A stretch of DNA of 64,000 bases, taken from positions 11,940,237 to 12,004,236 of the forward strand of contig NC_061082.1 of NCBI RefSeq assembly GCF_021917145.1, in the 5' to 3' direction. Origin of the DNA: Hypomesus transpacificus. Its lineage: Eukaryota > Chordata > Actinopteri > Osmeriformes > Osmeridae. The notes under the pieces were generated by a model. The model was not told where the DNA came from. It ran no database searches and saw only the letters and a list, made by a program, of their open reading frames with translations. This document shows positions 12,235 through 25,900 of this stretch, piece by piece (the first letter of the stretch is position 1; every line of letters begins with the position of its first letter). Made by a program: the position numbers and the translations under genes.

Positions 12235-13630
12235 AGAGAAAACACAGGAAGAAGAGAAAGGGGATGTTGATTTGGATTAGAAGCATTTGCTAAAATGGAA
12301 AAAGATCAGACTTTCTGTTTCAGAGATCTTCTGTTTTACTATTGTGCAATAGTGGTCAACCGATCAGTCTGTTGGTTGATTAATTAGGGTGAATAAATGC
12401 TTTTTTGATGTACCTGTCATTGGCCGATGCCTGCACTCTCAAGGCCGATTTTGGCACCTTGTGACAATTTCATAATTTTACGGGTAGACGTCAGTGGGTG
12501 CTGTTAGCCTTAACGTAACCTGAGAGAAAAGACAAGACTAGCTTTCAAAGCTCAATATATTTTAACTGGCAACTCTTAAAAATATTGCTTTATTTTCTGT
12601 GTAATTCTTTCCAGTATTTTTGTGAGAAGATTTTAGTTGGAAATTGTTGGACTCAATCCGCTTTTCATCTTTTGTATGTAGCCATATTGGAATGTCTTTA
12701 AAGTATGGAAGATTTATATTACATTGGTGAAGTTGTTTATGGTGCCAGTTTTATTATTGGTAAATCTATTTATCTTTTAAATTCTACTTTAAAAACAGGA
12801 ATGTAAAGTGCTGTAAAGTTAGTAATGGAGACAAATAGTAAAGGAGAAATACTATTCAGATGTTTTCCCACGCTCATACTTCATGCCACCCCTGCATAAG
12901 TCAGTACCCCACTTGAACCACGCCCAGTCAAAAAGGTTGGACACGCCCCTGTTCTTGAGACATCATGTTATACCAGCATCAATCAATCAATGCCTGTGAT
13001 GCAGTCGGTGATTAAGATGTTGGTAAGACATACACAGATTCCTGTAACTATACATGCAGTACTTGTGATGCAACTGATGACAGTGGCTTCTGTCCCTATA
13101 TAATAGATTACAATTGAAATTCTTGTACTTGTTCAACCTCCACATTATTGAGTCACTTTCTCACTAAAACCTACATCTTAATCACCAACTGCATCACAGG
13201 CATTGATTGATTATCATTCCTTTTACCAAATTGCCAATGCTATAAGTACATTGTTGATGTACACCAGGATTTGAAGAAAGTCTCTGCGTCATAGGATGTA
13301 TGATTGGTTATTTACAAAAATACAATGTCTGCTTTTGAATATTAGGCTAAATTGTTAAGATTGGTGTTTTTATGCAAAACAAAGACATCAAACTTTTATC
13401 TTTTTATATTTTCATTTGTACTTAAGTTGGATGTACTTGCATTTATTTATTTTTTCTACTTTGTCTTTCTGAGAATACTGCTTGTAGGCTGATCTCTAAG
13501 TTTCTTCTGCTTCAGAAATGTAATTCTGTTGAAAGTTTAAATTCCATTATTCTAAACCACACCTCTGGACAGATAAAAATTGTGAGATAGCTTCAGGAAT
13601 AAACTCATGACAAACCAGACTGGCTGCTTT
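12235..13630 (+). other. morc3: Probable morc3 3' untranslated region
   Basis: AT-rich, with no coding signal after the morc3 stop. An AATAAA at 13598-13603 is a plausible distal polyadenylation signal; a weaker one sits near 12392. The region carries the long inverted repeat described separately. Confidence 0.5.
12982..13211. repeat. Inverted repeat, about 39-bp arms, in the morc3 3' flank
   Basis: The left arm from 12982 (ATCAATCAATGCCTGTGATG and onward to about 13020) matches the reverse complement of about 13173-13211 with a single C/T difference. The arms flank a spacer of about 150 bp that contains another TGTGATGCA motif. It is a possible MITE or a strong RNA hairpin in the 3' UTR. 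Confidence 0.75.
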
Positions 13631-14099
13631 TTTCTTCGATATGAGAGGACAAAACTCCGGCCACCCGGAATAGGTGGTGGACCGAAGCTCAAAATCGTGC
13701 ATTTGAACGATCCCTGGCGATGGATGAGCTGGATTTTTCTGTATCGCTTTAAAACTTTTCTACAACCCTTAAAAGATTAGTTGGCATGTCCACATTTTTC
13801 AAGGAACAAACGGTTTGTTTCTTTAACGACACAGGCATGTTTTCGGGACAACTATGGTCCGCATCCAATAAGAGCTCATATACATGACACCTTATACAGG
13901 TTCTGACAGCAGTTTCCAAAATATATGCGTCTCTTGCGGTCCGTCCATCCACGCAAAGATCAGCAGCCATCGCCGTCAGTCTATGGACGGCCATATGGAC
14001 GGCCATGACGCTCTCAGGGATTTAGCTGGATCTCCTTGCGTTGTCCAATCGTAGCAAGAGAGCGCATACTTGTCACTAGCGGAAGTTTCGAGTGAATTG

Positions 14100-14207
14100 T
14101 ACGCGGGAAATTGAGTGGTCCAGCTACCAGCTGCCTTACCCGGTGTTGTGCACTGTCGGCCAAGGACGAAGAACAATTAAGCAGTAGCGAAAATAAGGGA
14201 GTCACAG
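14100..14207 (+). other. chaf1b: Possible non-coding first exon of chaf1b
   Basis: The stretch ends in GTCACAG|GTACTG, a usable donor at 14208. A matching acceptor (CTGATTGTAG, ending 14669) lies one base before the chaf1b ATG at 14671. The 5' limit is unknown and the exon is inferred from splice signals only. Confidence 0.35.
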
Positions 14208-14670
14208 GTACTGGTAGCCTAAACGTGTATATTTCTTACTCTTGTCAAATGCAGTTATTTATTTGAGGCACGTACGCACTCGACAGTGAGTTTCTGTTGA
14301 GCTAGGTGGTTTGGTGAAATGACTAGCTACGGTAGCTATTAGCTGGGAAGAAACGGCTAACGCGACTGATTAGGGTTGCCACAAAGCCAAATTGTTAAGG
14401 TTTGCGATGCACATAGACTAGGTTAAGCGTCCGTATTACTGCCTAACGTGGACTATTAACAACTTTTTACCCGCTCATCTAAGCAAGCACACTAGGGTTG
14501 TGAAACTTGAGAAAGATGGCTCATACTAGTCTTACTGTAACGGTGGTTCCCAATACTAATTGTCACAAAGTCTCCACTCGGCTAGCAGTGCATTAATTCT
14601 GTAGCAAACCTGTCGCCCTACTCAGTCTTTTAGTTGGCCTAGATATTTGTCTTTCTGGACTGATTGTAGA

Positions 14671-17600
14671 ATGAAGGTGATTACGTGTGAAATCGCGTGG
14701 CACAACAAGGAGCCGGTCTACAGTCTTGACTTTCAACACAGCTCAGAGGGACGCATAAACCGTCTGGCCACCGCTGGAGTGGACACAACTGTTAGAGTAA
14801 GTAACCCTTATCTGTCATTCACTTCATGCACACACTCACATTCCCTGGCTTTAATATATCACCTATCGACTTTCTCGATCACACATTCTCAGTCCTGTAA
14901 ATAACACACCAGGATATGAACAATAACCAGGACTCTTCTTTCTCATGGATGTGTTTTGGCTAGCATAATTACAATAATGACTTGTCTCTTTCTGTGGTCA
15001 TTCAGCTGTGGCGTGTTGAGACTGGTCCTGATGGGCGGGCGGTTGTGGACTTTTTGTCAAACCTGGCCAGACACACCAAGGCTGTCAACGTGGTCCGCTT
15101 CAGCCCCAATGGAGAGCTCCTGGCGTCAGGAGGAGACGGTATATTTATAAGATCAGCGACATGATGCTGCAAAAGTTTACAGCATTGTCTCCTTGTGTGT
15201 CTACAATAACATCTGTGTGTGTCTACCTTCCTCCTTGCTTGTTTTGTGTTTGCAGACGCAGCTATCCTGCTGTGGAAACTCAATGACAGTAAGGAATCAG
15301 AACAGCCTCCATGCTTCCAGGAGGAGGAGGATGCTCAGCTTAACAAGGAGTGCTGGACTGTGGTCAAGACCCTGCGGTGAGCTTTTGCCTAGCCAACACC
15401 AGCCTTTATGGTATAGCATAGTTTACATAAGCCTACTGACGTTTGTGTGCGTGTTTAGGGGCCACATAGAAGATGTGTACGACATCTCCTGGACCAGAGA
15501 CTCAAACCACCTGGTGTCTGGATCTGTGGACAACACTGCTATCATGTGGGATGTCAACAAAGGTGTGTGCGTGTGTCCCTCTCTCTCTTTGTCTCTTTCT
15601 CCGGTCTGAGTCCGTGTGCGAATGTTAACAAGCCTGTTGTATTCCAGGTCAGAAGCTTTGCATCTTTAATGACCATAAGAGCTATGTTCAGGGAGTGGCC
15701 TGGGATCCCCTGGGCCAGTATGTAGCTACTCTAAGCTGTGACAGGTAGGGCAAGCTGCTTTCACCGTGTTCTTTTCTCCTTGTGCGATTCTCATCATTGC
15801 CTCCTCTATTTACTTGTATCTTTGCCGGTACCACCAACATTAAAAATCAAAGTGAATTTGCATGGAAGTTCTGGCCTCTTCAACAAACAAAGTATATGAC
15901 CTGACAAATTACCGTTTTCGTTTAGTTTTTTACCTTCTAATCCTGACTCTCCGTCCTCCCTTTCTCTCCCTTTATCAGAGTGATGCGCGTGTACAGTACC
16001 CAGACCAGAAAGAAGGTCTTTGGTGTCAGTAAGATGAGCTCTGGATCAGCTGGAGAAGGAGAGGTCTGTTATGAGGACACAATGACGCAGTACACAGTCC
16101 CTATTCTGTCTTATACAGAATATTAATCACATACTATCTCTGTGCCCAGGTGAAAAACTACAGAATGTTCCATGATGACAGTATGAGGTCATTCTTTAGA
16201 CGCCTCACCTTTACTCCAGACGGATCCTTCCTGCTCGCCCCAGGTACAAACTCAGAATACTTTTTTCCAAACAGTTACCTTAAACAGGAAGTAATGGCGT
16301 TCTATGGTGTCATATGCTAGGATTAAGAGCAACTAATTAATTTCCCCCCACCTTCATCTCTTCCTGTCAGCGGGGTGTGTGGAGGCGGGGGAGAATGTGA
16401 CCAACACCACCTATGTCTTCTCTAGGAAGAGCCTCAAGAGGTAAACACAGCTAATTTATCCATCACTTACATTCATCCATCCACTTCCAAGGTCGTCTGT
16501 AGTGATAACTCATCATGTGATGAGTCCCTCATCACACGATGAGCATGCTGTACTGACAGTCTGAACGTGGATCTGTATTCCAGGCCTATAGCTCACCTGC
16601 CCTGCCCTGCCAAGGCCACCCTGGCTGTCCGCTGCTGTCCTGTGTACTTTGAACTGAGGACCAAGAAGGGAGAGGGTAGGGACATGCATGTTAACATAAC
16701 ACACTCACACACACTTGTGAAAACCACATCCCAGACCTAAAAAGGTTCATCTCCTTCATTAGTATTCCATTTCTCTCTCTCTCCCTCTCCCATGCAGATG
16801 GCTCTCAGCAGCCTCTCCCCAACACATTCCAGTTGCCATACCGACTGGTGTTCGCCGTGGCATCTGAGGATAGTATCTTCCTGTACGACACGCAGCAGAC
16901 GCTCCCTTTTGGCTTGATCTCTAACATCCACTACCACACTCTCAGTGACCTCACCTGGTAATGCACACATACACACACACGGTCATATGCCAGCAACTTC
17001 ACCTGGTAATATACACACCTAGCATGAACTGTTAATTAATAAAGGAACTGTTTCCAGTGGTGGAATAGAACATTCCCAACATTTTATAATCATCATCAGT
17101 GATTCAGTCACATTACATTGTTCCATCCTGGGATAGTGAAGATGGTTGTTCTATGCCCTGTCCAGGTCTGGAGATGGCTCCTTCTTGGCGGTGTCATCTA
17201 CGGACGGCTACTGCTCTTTTCTGTCCTTCTCCCCTGGAGAGCTGGGCACCCCTCTAAAAGAGCCCCCTGCCCTGGAAGTCATTGCCCCAGGCAATGGCCT
17301 GGAGAAAAAGGGCAAGAAGGCAGCAGTAGCAGGCAAGATGATGGTGTCCCCCATTCCCCACAGCACAGAAGCAACCCCCCAGGCCACTGCTCCTGCATGT
17401 GTGGCTCTCCCCTCCAGCCCCATCACGCCCCTCTCCTCCCTGGCGTGCCCCCCTGCTACCCAGGCTGGTGGAGAGAAGAACATCCAGATGACCAAGACCA
17501 AGGGCCAGCCTCGTAGGATCACCCTCAGTACCCTCGAGGCCTGGAGTAAACCTGCCACCCCCAAACCCCAGACCACTGCCCCCGTGACAGGCAGCCCCAG

Positions 17601-19323
17601 CACTCCCTCGACACCCCAGATTTGCCTCACCCCGACCAGCTTGTCCACAGCCCAGCCCCGTCTCCACCCCCTCACCCCCTCCACCCCCAAGTTCAGTAGC
17701 AGCAGCACTGCAGGGCCCAGCACCCCGAAAGGACCCACCCCCAGGTAAGAGCTGTGTGCAATCGCAGGCAGATGTAAGATGCAGTATATATAGTTGAGAT
17801 GGCTAGGTTTTTACGTCATTGAATCATGCCTCTAATTAAATGCCTTTCTCAAAGTAACACTACATTAATGACTTGATAATATGAAGTCAATACCACATTG
17901 GGAAATGAAATCAAAGATTAAATTCTTGCTCACTCGTGTTATTCACAGTAGTTGTGTTGTATAATGGGACCCAACTCAACCAAAAGACAATGCTCCACAG
18001 CACTGTCCAGTGGGTTGTTTAACATGTGTTGTTTAACTCAACACTTCAAAACCCCTAGCAGTTTTGTGCTGAGAGAAATAAACCTGAATATCTTGGCTTT
18101 GACTACACTCCTCTGCTGAAGATTGCATCTTTAGCTTGCTCAGCTGAAATGGGGGTCAGTGACTGGTGTGTTGCCCCCTAACTACGCTCACATTTCAGAA
18201 TCTGAGACAGCCACATCAGAGCAGAAATCATGTAGCATACTAGTGGCATACCTCAGGTTTGAATGCTAATAGCTTTTTCATCCTTTGTCCTTTTTTGTGG
18301 TTTTGATTGTATTCGAAAGTACACATTGTCTGTGTACTATACACAGACAATATATTTACAATCTGAGTGTGAAGGTAATGAGTAAGGGAGAGACATGGGA
18401 TGTTAAGATGAACCTTACTGTTTAGATGACTATAGTCTTTTTCCATTTCCTGAAGACTATAGGCCTATTCCTTCATTGACAAACTTGGAACTTCACACTT
18501 TCTATGCACTCTATAGAAATAGGACAAAATTGGATACACAAAAAAACACTTCAAGAGTAAACTCACTGTCACAACTTGTTTTCAGACGGATATCCCTGAC
18601 TCCTGTGGTGACTTGCTCTCCAGCCGCCAATCAGCAATTCAGTGCACTCACCTCCACTGAGAAAGCCAAACACGGTCAGTACTCCCTCTAGAAACACGGG
18701 GGTTGGCCCAGAACTTTAAGACAAGGGCCAACATAGGTGTAGAACAATCACTTACCGTAATTTTCGGACCATAAGGCGCACCGTTATAGAAGCCGCAGCA
18801 GCTAAATGGAATGATGTGTACATATATAAGCCGCAGGTGTTTTGACCTTTCATTACCATATGTAAGGGTTCGTGCACAGAGGGGATTGTCGGGAAAGAGA
18901 TGGCTGCTTGAGGAAGTTCCCATTTATTAACCGCCAGCCGTTAGCTGTAAAAATCCGTTAGAGAAAGAGAGAAAGAAAGAAAGAAAGCGCTAACTACTAT
19001 GCATAGTTCTTGCATTTGGCAGCGTATATGAAATAAATGTAACTGCGGTCATTGTAACTTGAAAGGATAAGAAGTCATTAGAAATAGAAAATTAATTGCT
19101 CAGAATGAATGTTTCATGTGCTTTGGACATGGATAAATAATAGCTCTGGCATATTTATCTGCTCTATCTGTTCATGTTGTCACAAAGTTATGCTCGGTCT
19201 CTGAAACATGCCTTCACTAAGTTCTATTCTGTCTCTCTTTCAGAACGTCCCTCTCCCCCCACAGACCCTGTGTTCCTGCCCCCCGACTCCAAACGCCCTA
19301 AGACCAGCACCCCCCAGCATTAA
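14671..19323 (+). CDS. chaf1b: Chromatin assembly factor 1 subunit B (p60), WD-repeat histone chaperone subunit
   Basis: Thirteen exons join in frame to 609 aa (human 559): 14671-14796, 15006-15138, 15256-15376, 15459-15562, 15648-15744, 15979-16063, 16150-16243, 16371-16440, 16584-16675, 16798-16957, 17166-17744, 18586-18674, 19244-19323. The protein starts [20 protein letters not shown] and forms a WD40 propeller to about residue 390. Blade signatures include [25 protein letters not shown] and the block [19 protein letters not shown] Pro/Thr/Ser-rich tail follows. Within it [14 protein letters not shown] (about 478-490) matches the B-domain that binds ASF1, and a second RRISLTPV (about 554-560) matches the lesser copy in human p60. 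CAF-1 deposits H3-H4 on newly replicated DNA through PCNA and ASF1. Exon 11 is longer than the mammalian tail region and compositionally simple, which explains the extra length. The exon 6 donor is a weaker GTCTGT. Confidence 0.97.
16951..17010 (+). repeat. Short repeat of the chaf1b exon 10 end and donor
   Basis: TCACCTGGTAAT at the exon 10 donor (16951-16962) recurs at 16999-17010. It is followed in both places by a CA-rich run (GCACACA / ATACACAC). The offset is 48 bp. Confidence 0.6.
18750..18960. mobile_element. Dispersed repeat fragment (CCGTAATTTTCGGAC..ATAAGCCGCA type) in chaf1b intron 12
   Basis: Contains CCGTAATTTTCGGACCATAA and ATATATAAGCCGCAGGTG, the hallmark of a widely dispersed vertebrate repeat with repeated 'ATAAGCCGCA' motifs. 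No target duplication was identified. Family naming would need a repeat library. Confidence 0.5.
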
Positions 19324-19463
19324 GACCATTTCCCCTTCCACCTGCAGGGACCCCTTATGACCAACATGAGTATAGGACAGCAATAATACTGGTGTCAGCA
19401 GTCTACCTGCACACACACTGAGACAAGTTTGCCATCTTCCTTTAACTGTAACATATTCATTTA

Positions 19464-19510
<47 letters not shown>

Positions 19511-21798
19511 TAACACGCACACATATACACAACAATCCAGGTTAACATTTTGTATTTTATAACTCAGTAAAACAGAAACATCTCCCCTCGAAGCCCATTT
19601 TGACATCAGTGTGTTGCCAGATGGCTGTTACTAACGCGTAATGCCACCTCACTACACACTTGTCTGACTACAATCTGAAGGGCAGCAACTCACTTCAGCT
19701 GTATAGAAACTGCCACTGGTAACAATGCCTTATTATTCTGAACTGTTTTATAGGTAATTGTGGATTATACTGTGGATTTGTATAACAATTCAATATAGGA
19801 ATGCTTGTGAAAAGAAAATGTGCTGTCTCATTTGTTCATATTTTATATGTACCAGTTTAATAAGAAAATGTTTTATTGAATGGCAAGGCAATGGTGTACA
19901 GACTATATAATTTTGCCTTGTAGCCTACTGCCTTTGAGAATGATTTATGCTATGAATTCAAAGCCTCCCATTTGAGTATTGATGCAGATGTAGGATTGCA
20001 AGGGTTTGGAATTATTTATCAGATCCTATACAGAGTATATTTTAAGAAAATCTTCAGAATGTTAGCAGTGTCATTTATGTATGATCAAATTTAGTTGGCA
20101 GTTCATTGAGCTGAGGTCCCTTTGTCTTCTCTAACAATCAATTTGATGGGAGCACCATTGGTGTAATTGGGTTTACTAACTAGAGGTTTACATTTTTATA
20201 ACTTAAGTCTCAGTGGATAGCATATTTCTTTCAATTAAAACACGAGGTTTTCATGCAAGCAAGTTCTGTTAAAAGAATATTAGGAAGTGATACTGGATCA
20301 TGTGCGACGAGAAGAGGAGTTGATAATAGACTATTATATTTCTTAGTAGTCAACTTGACAGAAGACTGCACCAAGTGAGACAAAACTGACATCAACAACC
20401 GATCTTGATAATGTGGGTAAAAAAAAAGTCGTCTGACTGGCAGTTTCAACGTCCAATCAGAAGGTCGTTTGGGAAATCTCTAAAGTGTCTACTAATGGCA
20501 GTGAAGGAAGGAGGGGGTGAGGCTGCGAGTGATTGAACGGGTTAGGTTGTCATTTAGTAACCAACAGAAGGTTACGAGTTAAAAAATTTGGATTATTTGA
20601 TCATCTGACTGGCCTTGCGCAGAGAGGAGAGACAAGAAATGAGTCGGATACCTCACATGAGGGTATTGTTGGGCTTTTTATTAGACAATTATGTCTATTT
20701 AATCTTTCGTGTTTGATTTGGGAGACACCAGTTCGCCTCACGCTAGGCTAGGTCGTCCAACTCGCGATGCTGGGGAGATAGCTGCATCATCATGTTGTTT
20801 CGGACTCCGAGTTTCAGTGAAATACATCTGAAGTTACGCCAGAGGTAAAGGGAATCTTCGTCATTTGGCCACCCGACAACGTGTTCTATTGATAACAAAC
20901 ACCAACTGGTCGCATTGATTGCTTCTCTTAGGTTTACTGGCATTACATCTGTGATATTTAGCAACCCGTTGGGAAGTAACCAGTTACATTGTATCTCGTG
21001 TTAATGCCTATCTTTGGCGCGATATCCCTAATTTTCCTTGTTCACGGTTTCTATTTGGCAACGTTATTATTTTTGTACACATACGTGACCTTAGCTGAAT
21101 TGTTATGAAACTGAAATAAATCTGCAACATTTTTGTTGTCATAGCTTATCTAAGACCCATAACTAACCTACATACTTTTAGAATCGGAAGGAGAAATGCA
21201 TATTTTGTATCTGGATTACCATGGTTCTGGGATCTATACCCTAAATTCTGGTGCTGGATGATTCATATAATCCTAATCCTGAAATATATGGACCATAACC
21301 AAAAACATGCTGAATAGATCTAACTACAATTGATATGTTCAAACATAGGCTAATATACAAGAGGAATTTGAAAAGGATGGGTCTTCTTGCTGTTAGGCTA
21401 CCAACAACTTTCACAGAATACACATCACGTAAATTGTGTAGCTAATTGTCACAGTTTTAACAGGTTTGTCTGTGAAAATGTTTTCAACGAATCGAAAATG
21501 ATAAGAAAGCACAGCTCCGTATCAGTAATCGAACCAAGTTTCTTAGTCCAATATTAGTATGTTTTCAAGCTTCTTTGGTAGGTGTTGTTCACCATCCATA
21601 GCTGTCATCAGATACACGTGGAGTTCATGTCAGGACACTTGAGAACTTCAGGCCAAAGCAGCTCCCAGCGGTGACTTGTCGGCGGAGGTGACGGGGGTAG
21701 CCTCCAGAAAGAGGATTCACTTTGTGCTGCCGGGTTTTGGGCGGCGGAAAAGACGGACACAAATAGTAAAAGTTCCTTCGATAGAGAGGCAAGTTAAA
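19324..21798 (+). other. chaf1b 3' flank and upstream region of the BTB gene
   Basis: It begins with the chaf1b 3' UTR, including a poly-C run followed by (CA)n at about 19467-19508. No clear AATAAA was found in the first 500 bp; an ATTAAA occurs near 20234. From about 20450 the sequence becomes more mixed and CpG-containing, fitting a promoter and 5' UTR for the gene at 21799. No other gene was seen. Confidence 0.4.
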
Positions 21799-22862
21799 AT
21801 GGCCGGCGATTGCACCTATACTCATTACAGGAATGATAATACCCTCTGTCTGTCAAAAGCTTTGCCGGACCGGGCGCAAGACCTCATGATTGAGACTGAC
21901 AACACTGGCGACTTGATTGGGCGTGGGTCAATGGCGTGTTCACCCAACTTTGAGATCATAGACGGGCTGCAGTACCGTAAGAAATTGGAGCAAGGATTCA
22001 TCCACTACCGGGAGGTTTTAGACCAGGACCGGCGGCACGGGGCAATCTCCACCTTTCACCGGCGGCGGCCAGGCACACGCCACCTTTCCCTGGAGGAAAC
22101 CTATAAAGCCGTCGCCGAAAACTACTGGTGGGACGGTAAGTCTTCAGTTGGATTTGTTTTTCAGTTGTTTAAGGACTGTTTTACTAATGACAGTGTGCTT
22201 GAGACGCCCTGTCTTCAACCCGGGCATCTAGTCTTAGCAAGCCACAGTTCCGAGAAGTGTTGCATGAATCCCATACCTGGCAGACATAGAACGAATAAGT
22301 AGGTAGGTACGTCTCTGGGTCTGACTTCCTCCAGTAGTTTCTCCATCTGCTTTTAGTCGAGCTCAGGTGTTCTCTACTGAAGAGAGGTTCCATCTTAGAC
22401 GGGCAGCTCTGACCAGATGGGGAAATTGTAACCCTCAGATAGAGTTGCCACTTGCAAGGAATGGTTTAACTCTACAGGCGTTCCGTCAAAGGTGTCATGA
22501 AAAGGAAATCCTTGAGGGTTTAGGTGCAGTTCTATGGGCATATGGGAAGTAAAAAGGGCCATACAAATACTTTTTATTTTAGAAGTCTCTCAAGGAAAAC
22601 ACTGCTATAATGTGTATACTTTTGTCTCTGGTTTGAAACGATGATAATGCTGTTGATGACTTTAATGATTTTTCCTCAGGGATGTATTTCCACATCAGGG
22701 ACCATGTACTTGGGTGCTCAGATTGCCAGAATCAGCAGAGCCAGAGAACCATGGTAAGAGAACCTCAGAACCACCCAGACGGTGATGTTCTGGTTCTGAA
22801 AGCCAGAAAATGTGAAGGCATAGCAGACCATCTCCAACTCACCAGGCTGTGCTAACCCTATC

Positions 22863-22915
<53 letters not shown>

Positions 22916-25900
22916 GGAGTGTGGCAGCTTGAAAGGGAGTGTTTCCAAGACAATGATGTCACACAGCCATGACATTCTGAGTAAGCTGCGGAGCCAGCGA
23001 GATGCAGGGCTCTTCTGTGACATCACACTGAGGACAAACGGACAGTCTTACTCGGCCCACAAGGCAGTGTTGGCTGCGGTCAGCGAGTACTTCCAGGAAG
23101 TCTTTGCGGAAATGGATTCCACACCCAGCTTGAAGACTGACATAGATTTAACTGGTGGGAATAGGACTGAAATGAAGCTCTTAATTAGATGAATGACGGT
23201 GTATCTTTCTTCCAATCTTACACTTCCTCTTCTTTCAGGTTTCAGGGAGGACAATCTTGTGTCCCTGCTGGACTTCTCCTATTCCTCCACTCTAAGCGTC
23301 CGTCCGGAGGACCTGCCAGAGGTCAGCACCATGGCCCGACACCTGGGCATGTGGCCCGCAGTCGAGGCCTGTTCCGCCCTGCAAAGGGAACAGAAGGGCA
23401 CTCTCCAGCAACTCCAGACGCAGTTCCAGAAGGACAGGAAGAGGATAAAGCTAGAACCTAGGGAGGGAGGGCTTCTTGGTGCTGGGAAGGATGGCTTCAG
23501 GTGGACCCTGGACCAATCCAATGAGCCTTTGACAAACTTCCCCAGACGCTCGCCTCGCATCCCCCATAGTCAAGGCCCAGGACCCATCAGTCTCCACATG
23601 CCCCTCAGTCCCACAAACAGAATGAAGCTCATGGATTTTAAATCGCCCTCTAGTAAGAGGACCCGGCTCCCTCGAAATACCCCCTCTTCACCCCACACAC
23701 ACACGCGTCTCCTGCGCTCCACCCCCGGAGCGGCCCAAGAGGTCCAGAGATTGCTGCCCAGGCCCGAGAGCCCCAGACGGGGTCACAAGCGTTGCCCGTC
23801 CTTCAGCTCCAGACAGGAGCCCAAGACTAGTGTTCCCCTGGTCAGAGTCAAGGAGGAAGAGGAGGAACAGAGGGAGGAGGAGGAGGACCATGTCCGTGTG
23901 TTGGAGAAGTATCGCCTCATGAATGTTTTAGGGCTTCAAAGGACCTCCCTTCTGTCCTGTCAGGAGGAGCTGATTGGTTGGAGACAGAAGAAACGCCTTC
24001 GCAAGTTAAAGGTCAACAACTACTCCCTGACCAAGCGGAGGAAACCATGCCCACAGGTCCCTGGGCTTGCGTTCCGAAGTCTTCCCCTGTCCCTACCTCT
24101 ATGCAACGCTGTTAACACCCGCCTACTCAAACAAGTCATTAAGACTGAGCCCAGTGATCCCGTCAACATGGAGATAGGACTGAAAAGACCAAGGTCTGCC
24201 CCTAGACCTGTTCCACCCTCTGATAGGAGCATGCGCAGTAAAGTGCTGTTACCCAACCTGCGGCATCCAATTTCCAGGCAGCCCTTTGGTGGTCGGGAAC
24301 TCAGGCGTTCTGTAAGAGGGAGCGACGGCGCTCCTTTTTCTGCCCAACCTCCACCTTGTCACGACAACGCTAAGCCTCTGAGGAGGAACGTTATCAGGAT
24401 CAAACCGGAACCGTACGACTTTGCCATCTCAGCACCGCCTCTCCCTGTACACAGTTGCCATGGTCTCACACACATGCGCCAACCTCCGCTTACTAGGACA
24501 CACCCCGGGGACAGGGTCAACACCACGGGGACCGTCCGCTATAACAGCGGTCGGCCAGTGGCAAAGACCAAGGTGAGGACGATTAGAGGTAGAGAGCTTG
24601 GCAAGGCTCAGCGCCCCACCAAAGAAGAGTGTCTCAGGACGGACAGCAGACTTCTTCTGGAATCGGGTCTAGAGGAATCGCTTGGAGTTCTCGGAAAGAA
24701 GAGAGATGCTGTGGCAGTCAGCGCAGATCCAGACATTGCCCCTGTCCCCCATCTCTACACTCATCCACTCTACCGGGCCATCAAAGAGGAGCCAGTGGAC
24801 CCCCTGCCGGTGGGGCTGCCCTTCTCCGAGCCTCCCTCTCCAGACCTGGGCAAGCGCCAGAGCAAGCCCCCTGTCAAGTTGCTTGACCCTGGCTTCCTCT
24901 TCAGCTTCTGCCGGCCCCCAGGGGGCCCGGTAGTGAAGAGGGAAGAGGAGAGTGTGGATATCTGCTTGACACGCTCAGTGTCACGGGGAGAGAGGTTTGG
25001 GGATGGTGCGGGCCCAGTTAGGGTCCTGAGAGCAAGAGGACTTCCCCCAAACCCCACCTCAACTCAGGTTAAGAAGGAGAGAGTGGAGAGGAAAACGGGC
25101 CACGACAAAGGTCACAAACGGGGCACTCGCTCCTACCATCACAAACACCAACCCCCCCTGCAACACAAGCTCTCTCGCCTGACTAAAAGCCCCCAGCAAA
25201 GCAAGTCCCCCACACATGGCAGGCGCCCCCACGCAGTCAGCGCAGCAAGGTCAAAACCTGGGACCCCACGGGACATACCAAAGGTATGATACCGAGGCAG
25301 GGACCAGGAGAGGAGGGGGCAATCTGTTTGCTGTGTGCTCATCCTTGGTTTCATGTACAACTAGAATCCGTTTATGTCAATGGTTTAATTGCACCTACAC
25401 ACACAGGCTCAAATGGCTCTAACTCAGCTGTGGGATGTTTTCCAGTAGACTCCAGAACATTCATCTCGTCAGCTGCTGACTGTCTTGCTCCTTTCTTGCA
25501 GAAGCGTAACAGGCCCCTCCCCGTGCATGGCCGAAGCTCCGCCCTCCAGCAGTCGGTTCGCAGAGCGCGGCTGAAGCAGCTGAGAGGACTGAGGTCTGGG
25601 AGGGGTCAAGGGTGGGCCTCTGGGAGCTCCACCCCCAAGGCGCCTCACTCCTGCCTGGAGTGCCACTTCTCCTTCCGAGACTGTGATGCCCTCCTCATAC
25701 ACCGCATCCGGCACATTAAGGGCAAACACTGGCCCTGCCCTGTACGTGTACCCTAACTACCCATAACCTTACCTGTTATTGCTCAACAACCCCAAACACT
25801 GGCCTTGCCCCATACATGTACTACAACAAACCCTTTCACCTTATCATTTATTCAAAATGTCCCTTTCACTGGCCTCAATAACTGCCCCTTCAAACCCTCT

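Noticed and set aside
13749..14205. Minus-strand frames before chaf1b, considered as a divergent gene
   Set aside because: They overlap the probable chaf1b promoter, are short, and have no recognisable similarity.
17208..17738. 176-aa minus-strand frame
   Set aside because: Antisense shadow of chaf1b exon 11, GC-rich and low in complexity.
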